From JBILVQ01 sp044370375 (lineage in GTDB: Bacteria > Bacteroidota > Bacteroidia > UBA4408), in the NCBI GenBank assembly GCA_044370375.1, contig JBILVQ010000226.1, forward strand, positions 1 through 5,031: a DNA stretch of 5,031 nucleotides. The letters run 5' to 3'. Positions 1 through 5,031 of this stretch are shown piece by piece. The position numbers were made by a program, and so were the translations under genes. The stretch's first letter is position 1. Each line of letters begins with the position of its first letter. A model generated the notes under the pieces. The model was given only the letters and a program-made list of their open reading frames with translations. It made no database searches and had not been told where the DNA came from.

Positions 1-262
1 TCATACGGTTAACGGTTGCAATATTTGTGTGGGCGATGTTTATGCCAGTGGAACCATCAGTGGTTCTTCACCCGATACTTACGGAAGTATGCTCGAGTTA
101 TCATGGAGAGGAACCAAGCCGCTTACCTTAAACGATCAATCCACGCGTTCTTTTATTGCCGATGGCGATGAGGTTCTTATCAAAGGTTATTGTTCAAAAA
201 ACGGAAAACGAATTGGTTTCGGTGAAGCAAGATCTAAAGTATTACCCGCAAAAAAAATATAA
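1..262 (+). CDS. fahA: Fumarylacetoacetase, C-terminal fragment (5' end outside window)
   Basis: Fumarylacetoacetase hydrolyses 4-fumarylacetoacetate to fumarate and acetoacetate, the last step of tyrosine (and phenylalanine) catabolism, in the cytoplasm. Only the last 86 residues are present, read in frame from base 2, out of roughly 420 in the family. The visible stretch begins HTVNGCN and continues with ASGTISG and GSMLELSWRGTKP, then DGDEV and GYC...RIGFGEA...KVLPA. This is the characteristic end of the FAH C-terminal domain. Thr18 and Glu32 of the fragment sit where the mouse enzyme has active-site Thr350 and Glu364, with the same 14-residue spacing. The GTG at 29 is not the start, because the homologous frame stays open to the left edge. 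The gene stops at a TAA only 6 bases before ftcD, which suggests co-transcription. The symbol follows common usage for bacterial homologues. No truncation is seen other than the window edge. Confidence 0.95.
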   Translation, partial: HTVNGCNICVGDVYASGTISGSSPDTYGSMLELSWRGTKPLTLNDQSTRSFIADGDEVLIKGYCSKNGKRIGFGEARSKVLPAKKI

Positions 263-268
263 ACAAAA

Positions 269-1945
269 ATGAAGCAATTGATTGAATGTGTTCCTAATTT
301 TAGTGAAGGAAACAATCTGCAAATTATTGAGCAAATTACCAATGCCATTGAAAGTGTTGAGGGCATTAAGTTGTTAAATGTTGATCCGGGCAAAGCCACC
401 AACCGCACCGTTGTTACTTTTGTAGGGGAGCCCGAGCAGGTGGTAGAGGCTGCTTTCAGAGGAATCAGAGAAGCTTCGATGTTGATTGACATGAGTCGTC
501 ACAAAGGGGCACATCCAAGAATGGGCGCCACGGATGTTTGTCCTTTTATTCCTATTGCAGGAATTTCGATGGAAGAAACAGCCAACTTTGCAAAGAAGCT
601 GGCAAAGCGTGTGGGAGAGGAGTTGGCCATTCCGGTTTATTTGTATGAGGAAGCTCAGGCCGATAAAAAACGTTCAAACTTGTCGGTAATCCGCGAAGGT
701 GAGTATGAAGGTTTTGCAAGAAAAATAAAATTGCCGGAATGGAAACCGGATTTTGGTCCGGCCGAGTTTCCTGCCAAAGCAGGTGCTACGGTTATAGGAG
801 CACGTGATTTTTTGGTGGCTTACAATGTGAATTTGAATACGACTTCAACCCGCAGGGCGAATGCCATTGCTTTTGATGTGCGCGAAGCGGGAAGGGTAAA
901 ACGAGAGGGCGATCCGGTAACCGGAAAAATTGTTACCGATGCAACAGGAAATCCGGTGAGCATTCCGGGCAGTTTAAAATGTGTAAAAGCCATTGGTTGG
1001 TTTATTGAAGAATATGGCATTGCTCAGATCTCGATGAATCTAACCAACATCCGTGTAACCCCTGTACATATTGCTTTTGACGAGGTTTGTAAAAAAGCAG
1101 CTGAACGAGGAATTCGTGTAAGCGGTTCGGAAATTGTAGGATTGGTTCCTTTGCAATCTTTGTTGGATGCAGGGAAATATTTTTTAGAGAAACAGCAAAG
1201 GTCAGTGGGTGTTTCGGAAGCAGAGCTTATTAAAATTGCCGTGAAGTCGATGGGACTTGATGAGCTGGCCCCTTTTCATCCTGAGGAAAGAATTATTGAA
1301 TACCAATTGCGCAACAAGCAAGAGGAACGTCTTGTAAGTCTCAGTGCCAAAGGTTTTGCCAATGAAACAGCTTCTGAAAGTCCGGCCCCGGGCGGAGGTT
1401 CAGTAGCTGCCTTGTGCGGATCTTTTGGTGCAGCCTTGGGAACCATGGTGGCCAATCTTTCTTCGCATAAAAGAGGATGGGATGATCGCTGGAAAGAGTT
1501 TTCTGATTATGCGGCCATGGGTCAAAGATTAAAAGATCGACTCTTGTTTTTGGTGGATGAGGATACACGTTCTTTTAACGCCATTATGGATGCCATGGCG
1601 CTGCCCAAATCGAATGAGGAGGAAAAGGCTATCCGTAGCAAGGCCATTGCAGATGCCACACGTTATGCCATTGAGGTTCCTTTTATGGTGATAGAGGCCG
1701 CTGCAGAAGCCATGCCCATGGTGAAGAAAATGGCCGAAATCGGTAATAAAAATTCCATTTCGGATGCAGCGGTTGGTGCCCTTTGTTTGCGCACTGCTGT
1801 GCATGGGGCTTATTTGAATGTGAAAATTAATGCGGATGGATACAGCGATAAGGTATTTACTGCTGAAATCATTACCAAAGCCAAAGCAATTTTGCAAAAC
1901 GTGATGCAACAGGAAGCAGAGGTGCTGGCCTTGATGGAAGCTTAA
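269..1945 (+). CDS. ftcD: Bifunctional glutamate formimidoyltransferase / formimidoyltetrahydrofolate cyclodeaminase
   Basis: This 558-residue enzyme carries out the end of histidine degradation. It transfers the formimino group of N-formimino-L-glutamate to tetrahydrofolate, releasing glutamate, then deaminates 5-formimino-THF to 5,10-methenyl-THF plus ammonia. Residues 1-180 form the formimidoyltransferase N-subdomain (start MKQLIECVPNFSEG) and about 180-325 its C-subdomain. A linker rich in Glu, Arg and Gln (about 335-355) leads to the cyclodeaminase domain, about 356-558. His82, in HKGAHPRMGATD, falls at the same number as the catalytic His82 of the porcine enzyme. The cyclodeaminase signature SPAPGGGSVAAL is at 371-382, DEDTRSF at 430-436 and GNKNSISDAAVG at 492-503. 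The length is close to mammalian FTCD (541 residues), and both halves are intact. The ATG at 269 is preceded by an A-rich stretch without a Shine-Dalgarno sequence. The tight spacing to the fumarylacetoacetase gene joins two amino-acid degradation pathways. Confidence 0.97.
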   Translation: MKQLIECVPNFSEGNNLQIIEQITNAIESVEGIKLLNVDPGKATNRTVVTFVGEPEQVVEAAFRGIREASMLIDMSRHKGAHPRMGATDVCPFIPIAGISMEETANFAKKLAKRVGEELAIPVYLYEEAQADKKRSNLSVIREGEYEGFARKIKLPEWKPDFGPAEFPAKAGATVIGARDFLVAYNVNLNTTSTRRANAIAFDVREAGRVKREGDPVTGKIVTDATGNPVSIPGSLKCVKAIGWFIEEYGIAQISMNLTNIRVTPVHIAFDEVCKKAAERGIRVSGSEIVGLVPLQSLLDAGKYFLEKQQRSVGVSEAELIKIAVKSMGLDELAPFHPEERIIEYQLRNKQEERLVSLSAKGFANETASESPAPGGGSVAALCGSFGAALGTMVANLSSHKRGWDDRWKEFSDYAAMGQRLKDRLLFLVDEDTRSFNAIMDAMALPKSNEEEKAIRSKAIADATRYAIEVPFMVIEAAAEAMPMVKKMAEIGNKNSISDAAVGALCLRTAVHGAYLNVKINADGYSDKVFTAEIITKAKAILQNVMQQEAEVLALMEA

Positions 1946-1984
1946 TGAAAAATAACCATTGAACCGTTTTTGCGTAGAAGCACC

Positions 1985-2005
1985 ATGAAAAGCAACAAAA
2001 AGTGA
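1985..2005 (+). promoter_or_regulatory. Possible six-codon leader ORF overlapping the GTG start of the next gene
   Basis: An ATG at 1985 opens a tiny frame, MKSNKK, closed by TGA at 2003-2005. That stop overlaps the GTG at 2002-2004 (sequence GTGA), an arrangement that permits termination-reinitiation. The five-A run at 1997-2001 lies just before the overlap. A -1 slip there, or one missing A in the sequence, would fuse MKSNKK directly to the downstream protein. The 56-base gap from 1946 holds no clear terminator and no promoter I can support. The role is inferred from position only. Confidence 0.25.
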
Positions 2006-4290
2006 GGTATATCGACAGAGTTCTTCGTGATCGTCCGCGCCTGAGGAAGATAGTTTATTTCTTTCCTTTTCAACTGCTGTTGGTTCAATTTAAAAAGAAT
2101 CACCTCCTTTTGTTTTATTGGTTCATTCTCTTTGGTTTTGCAACGCAGAAGATGGCTGCCAAATACGGTATTCCTTATTTGTTTTTAAATCCTGAATACC
2201 TTGACAAGGTTAATTTTCTAAGCTATTTTATTGTTGGTATCGGACTGGGAGGATTAATCATCGCTTTCAATATTTCGAGTTATATCATGAACTCGTTCCG
2301 CTTCCCTTTTTTGGCAACACTGTCGAACCCTTTTCCAAAATATATCGTCAATAATTTTATTATCCCTGCCTGCTTCACGTTGGTTTATGCGGTTAATATT
2401 TTTATTTTTCAAATCCGCGATCAGTTTGAAACAGTGGCCAATGCGGCCATTGATGTATTGTCGTTATTGGCCGGGGTGTTCGCTTTTATTTTTCTTGCTA
2501 TCACTTATTTTTTTCGCACCAACAAAGACATTTATCGCCTCTTTAATGTGCAAACAGCTGATGCGCCCAGCGGTCAGGTGAAGAGTACCAGCAAAGTAGT
2601 GATGCGGAAAAATATGTCGTGGAAGGCATTGAATGAAAGTGAGCGCGACTGGAAAGTTGAAACCTATTTGAGCGGGACCTTTAGAATCAGAATTGCTCGT
2701 GGCTACGGACATTACGAAAAGGAAAAATTATTGGGAGTGTTTAAGCAAAACCACACCAATGCTGCCGTATTTGAATTTGTTGTAGTGATCAGCATTTTGA
2801 TTCTTGGCTTTTTCAGAGAGGTTCCTGCTTTTGGAATTCCGGCCGGAGCAAGTGTGTTGTTGATTTTTACCATGTACTTGATGCTTACCAGTGCAGTGTA
2901 TAATTGGTTAAGAGGTTGGTCAACCACCTTGTTTTTTGTGATGATTTTGTTGATCAATGCGGCCTTTGCATGGGATGTTTTCTATGTAACGAATGCTGCC
3001 TACGGCATGAATTACGAAGGCAAATTTCCGGTTTATAAAAACAAGGAAGTGGAAGCATTGGCCACAGATTCCGCTAATTTCGAGTTGGATAAGGAGGGTA
3101 CTTTGAATACGCTCAACAAATGGCGTTTAAAGAATACGGTGAATTCCTTAACAAGAAAAGAAAAGCCACGTTTGGTGATTATTAACGCCAGCGGAGGAGG
3201 TTTGCGTTCTTCGCTATGGTCCTTTTATTCTCTGCAATATGCCGATAGTTTGTTGCATGGAGAGTTGCTTAATCATACGGTGCTGATTACGGGTGCATCC
3301 GGAGGAATGGTTGGGGTTGCCTATTTACGGGAGTTGTATTTTCGTAAGACGATGAACCGTTTGCGTAATTTGTATCACCGCAAGTATGCCCATGATATTT
3401 CAACGGATTTACTGAATCCTATTGTGTTTTCCATGACGGTGAACGATTTGTTTTTAAGGATTCAAAATGTTCATGTAGGCAAATATAATTATAAGAAAGA
3501 CCGTGGTTATGCTTTTGAGCATAAGCTCAACCAAATTACCCGATATTATTTGGATAAGCCAATGATGGACTATGCCGATGCCGAGAAGAATGCCATGATT
3601 CCCATGATGATTTTTACCCCAACTATAATTAATGATGGAAGAAGGTTATATGTTTCCAGTCAGAACGTTTCTTATTTATGTCACCCGCAGTTGGGGGATA
3701 ACATGAAGATGGAGCGTTTGTCGGAAGGAATAGAGTTCAGAAGATTTTTCAAGAAACAGGATGCCGATCAATTGCGTTTTACTACGGCCCTTCGGATGAG
3801 TGCTACTTTCCCTGTGATTATGCCCATTGTAACCCTTCCTTCCACACCGGAGATGCATGTGGTGGACGCTGGTGGAAAAGATAATCTAGGGCTGGAAACG
3901 GCCTTAAAGTTTTTATATACCTTCCGGAATTGGATCAATACCAATACCTCGGGTGTGGTGATTATCCAGGTGCGCGACAGGCACAAGAAAGTGCAGGATG
4001 ATGCCAAAGGGAACCAATCGTTAATGGAATCACTAACGGCTCCTATAGAAAGTCTTTACGGCAATATTTTTAGTGTCCAGGATTACGCTCAGGACCAATT
4101 GTTGGAATATGCTGGTTTATGGTTTGATGGAAAATTGGAGGTGATTAACTTTCAGCTACGCAACCAAAAACCGGATAAAATTTCATTAAGCTGGCACCTA
4201 ACCGAGAAGGAAAAGCAAAAGGTTTTTAATTCTATTGAATTGCCTGAAAACCGCCAGGCCATTGAACGAGTGAGAAAGTTGTTGGAGTAG
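2002..4290 (+). CDS. Polytopic membrane protein with C-terminal patatin-like phospholipase domain
   Basis: This is a 762-residue protein, probably a membrane-anchored lipid acyl hydrolase. The N-terminal half has about seven hydrophobic segments (roughly 35-49, 73-95, 118-136, 151-171, 256-272, 279-299, 308-327). A basic 84-residue loop separates segments 4 and 5. From about 388 the patatin fold is recognisable: oxyanion loop SGGGLR at 397-402, nucleophile elbow GASGG with Ser433, the block SATFPVIMP at 600-608, and DAGG with Asp622 as the second dyad residue. All the key patatin positions are present, so it should be catalytically competent; the substrate is unknown. The GTG at 2002 is the only start codon of the common set (ATG, GTG, TTG) between the in-frame TAG at 1975 and the hydrophobic region. 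An ATG-started frame at 1985 runs into a stop overlapping this GTG. No Shine-Dalgarno sequence is seen. Co-transcription with ftcD is possible but not shown, and no functional link is evident. Confidence 0.85.
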   Translation: MRYIDRVLRDRPRLRKIVYFFPFQLLLVQFKKNHLLLFYWFILFGFATQKMAAKYGIPYLFLNPEYLDKVNFLSYFIVGIGLGGLIIAFNISSYIMNSFRFPFLATLSNPFPKYIVNNFIIPACFTLVYAVNIFIFQIRDQFETVANAAIDVLSLLAGVFAFIFLAITYFFRTNKDIYRLFNVQTADAPSGQVKSTSKVVMRKNMSWKALNESERDWKVETYLSGTFRIRIARGYGHYEKEKLLGVFKQNHTNAAVFEFVVVISILILGFFREVPAFGIPAGASVLLIFTMYLMLTSAVYNWLRGWSTTLFFVMILLINAAFAWDVFYVTNAAYGMNYEGKFPVYKNKEVEALATDSANFELDKEGTLNTLNKWRLKNTVNSLTRKEKPRLVIINASGGGLRSSLWSFYSLQYADSLLHGELLNHTVLITGASGGMVGVAYLRELYFRKTMNRLRNLYHRKYAHDISTDLLNPIVFSMTVNDLFLRIQNVHVGKYNYKKDRGYAFEHKLNQITRYYLDKPMMDYADAEKNAMIPMMIFTPTIINDGRRLYVSSQNVSYLCHPQLGDNMKMERLSEGIEFRRFFKKQDADQLRFTTALRMSATFPVIMPIVTLPSTPEMHVVDAGGKDNLGLETALKFLYTFRNWINTNTSGVVIIQVRDRHKKVQDDAKGNQSLMESLTAPIESLYGNIFSVQDYAQDQLLEYAGLWFDGKLEVINFQLRNQKPDKISLSWHLTEKEKQKVFNSIELPENRQAIERVRKLLE

Positions 4291-4310
4291 GTAGTGAAAT
4301 GTGGATAGTC

Positions 4311-4529
4311 AATTCCGCAATAATTAGACAATATTTTTACCCTAGCCGGCATAATCAACAAACAATAAGCGCAGCCACTCACCTATAGTCCCGAAGGGAC
4401 GAAATATTGTAGCCGCGGATTTTAATCCGCGGTTATTCATTGCGTTAGCAATGAATAATGGATAATGGAAAATAAATAGGATTTCAATCCACGATTTTTC
4501 ATGGCGTTAGCCATGAAAAACAAAAAATG
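4311..4529. repeat. Array unit 1 (219 bp)
   Basis: The invariant core lies at 4350-4406 and includes the GTCCC-GAA-GGGAC hairpin at 4388-4400. Hairpin B is at 4413-4432 (9-bp stem, TT between the arms). Hairpin C is at 4433-4458, with left arm TTATTCATTGC and loop GTTA. The linker runs 4459-4478. Hairpin B' is at 4479-4490 (5-bp GGATT/AATCC stem, lacking the outer CCGC arm). Hairpin C' is at 4495-4520, with left arm TTTTTCATGGC. The C stem here differs from the other copies at two positions, and both are compensated on the opposite arm. Confidence 0.9.
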
Positions 4530-4748
4530 AATTCCGCCATTATTAGACAATATTTTTTCCCTAGCCGTCATAATCAACAAACAATAAGCGCAGCCACTCA
4601 CCTATAGTCCCGAAGGGACGAAATATTCTAACCGCGGATTTTAATCCGCGGTTTTTCATGGCGTTAGCCATGAAAAATGGATAATGAATAATAAATAGGA
4701 TTTCAATCCACGATTTTTCATGGCGCTAGCCATGAAAAACAAAAAATG
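4530..4748. repeat. Array unit 2 (219 bp)
   Basis: This unit is nearly the same as unit 1. The core is at 4569-4625, with the GTCCC hairpin at 4607-4619. Hairpin B is at 4632-4651 and can extend by one A:T pair to 4631-4652. Hairpin C is at 4652-4677, B' at 4698-4709 and C' at 4714-4739. The C' loop is GCTA rather than GTTA. The linker between C and B' (4678-4697) differs from unit 1 by a few bases, while the core is identical. Confidence 0.9.
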
Positions 4749-5024
4749 AATTCCGCAATCATTACAATATTTTCACCCCAGCCGGCATAATCAACAAACA
4801 ATAAGCGCAGCCACTCACCTATAGTCCCGAAGGGACGAAATACAATAGCCGCGGATTTCAATCCGCGGTTATTCATGGCGCTAGCCATGAATAATGAACG
4901 AATAATAAATAGGATTTTAATCCGCGGTTTTTCATGGCGCTAGCCATGAATAATGGATAATGGAAAATAAATAGGATTTCAATCCACGATTTTTCATGGC
5001 GTTAGCCATGAAAAACAAAAAATG
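4749..5024. repeat. Array unit 3 (276 bp, with one extra B-C module)
   Basis: The left part is 2 bases shorter than in units 1 and 2 (ATTACAAT instead of ATTAGACAAT). The core at 4786-4842 is unchanged, with the GTCCC hairpin at 4824-4836. Hairpin B is at 4849-4868 and C at 4869-4894. An additional module follows (B at 4912-4923, C at 4928-4953), then the usual closing module (B' at 4974-4985, C' at 4990-5015). The next unit begins 51 bases after the last GGATT, the same distance as in units 1 and 2. Confidence 0.88.
4895..4953. repeat. Extra, chimeric B-C module inside unit 3
   Basis: This 59-base segment has no counterpart in units 1 and 2. Its B hairpin has the short left arm typical of B' (no CCGC before GGATT) but the long right arm AATCCGCGG typical of B. 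Its C hairpin pairs a TTTTTC-type left arm with an AATAA-type right arm, leaving a T:T mismatch (4930 against 4951). It is the only imperfect C stem of the seven. The mixed arms suggest it arose by recombination between two module types. Confidence 0.7.
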
Positions 5025-5031
5025 AATTCCG

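Larger units (their letters stand above)
4311..5031. repeat. Tandem array of a 219/276-bp composite hairpin-rich repeat, running off the right edge
   Basis: The motif AATTCCGC marks unit starts at 4311, 4530 and 4749, and AATTCCG recurs at 5025 at the window edge. Spacings are 219, 219 and 276 bp. Each unit has, in order, an AT-rich left part, an invariant 57-base core, a GTCCC-GAA-GGGAC hairpin, a CCGCGGATT/AATCCGCGG hairpin (B), an 11-bp hairpin of the CATGGC/GCCATG type (C), an AT linker, then a second B'-C' pair. C-type hairpins are at 4433-4458, 4495-4520, 4652-4677, 4714-4739, 4869-4894, 4928-4953 and 4990-5015. Six are perfect 11-bp stems with GTTA or GCTA loops. This accounts for the whole gene-free stretch; only 4291-4310 lies between the patatin gene stop and the array. 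It is probably a non-autonomous repeat family of the REP/MITE kind. Either strand could be the functional one. Confidence 0.9.

Noticed and set aside
187..492. 101-codon minus-strand ORF spanning the fumarylacetoacetase/ftcD junction
   Set aside because: It lies opposite two confidently identified genes and has no family resemblance.
1529..1909. 126-codon minus-strand ORF within ftcD
   Set aside because: It is the shadow of the cyclodeaminase coding strand. Its His/Ile/Phe-rich composition is typical of antisense translation.
1945..1962. ATG overlapping the ftcD stop (TAATG) as the start of the patatin gene
   Set aside because: It is in the right frame but meets TGA at 1960 and then TAG at 1975, so it cannot give the patatin protein.
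4152..4382. 76-codon minus-strand ORF over the end of the patatin gene
   Set aside because: Most of it lies opposite a well-supported CDS, it has no recognisable motif, and it enters the repeat array.
4388..4400. Rho-independent terminator for the patatin gene
   Set aside because: The GTCCC-GAA-GGGAC stem is short and is followed by GAAATA, not a T run. The C hairpins have T-rich left arms but no T tract after the right arm on the + strand.
4311..5031. CRISPR array
   Set aside because: The repeated units are 219-276 bp and repeated throughout. There are no 25-40 base repeats separated by unique spacers of even length, and no cas genes.
4311..5031. Integron attC sites
   Set aside because: The GTTAGCC next to the C hairpin loop does not fit the GTTRRRY core site, and there are no cassette genes between repeats.

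Overview
The window looks like a chromosomal piece from a member of the Bacteroidota. This is inferred from three things: moderate-to-low GC, A-rich translation starts without a Shine-Dalgarno sequence, and a single-chain bifunctional FtcD (formimidoyltransferase plus cyclodeaminase) of the kind known from that phylum. No rRNA or marker gene is present, so the genus cannot be named.

Bases 1-4290 hold three genes in a row on the + strand. They are the C-terminal end of fumarylacetoacetase (last step of tyrosine breakdown), a complete ftcD (last steps of histidine breakdown, feeding one-carbon units to tetrahydrofolate), and a 762-residue membrane protein carrying a C-terminal patatin-like lipid acyl hydrolase domain. 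The first two genes are only 6 bases apart and are probably co-transcribed, forming a small amino-acid catabolism block. The third follows after 56 bases, begins at a GTG, and has no obvious functional link to the other two.

Bases 4291-5031 hold no convincing protein gene. From 4311 to the right edge lies a tandem array of a composite, hairpin-rich repeat. There are two units of exactly 219 bp, one of 276 bp that carries an extra internal module, and the first 7 bases of a further unit, so the array continues beyond the window. Each unit has an invariant 57-base core ending near a GTCCC-GAA-GGGAC hairpin. The core is followed by two (three in the last unit) copies of a module of about 60 bases made of a GGATT/AATCC hairpin and an 11-bp CATGGC/GCCATG hairpin. 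The second hairpin type shows compensatory base-pair changes between copies, so a folded single strand (RNA or DNA) seems to be what is maintained. The minus strand of every unit also carries short, conserved, 4-base-overlapping reading frames. They look like by-products of the repeat but deserve a test. The array is the most unusual part of the window. It resembles REP/REPIN-type or MITE-like non-autonomous elements, but its family cannot be settled from this sequence alone.
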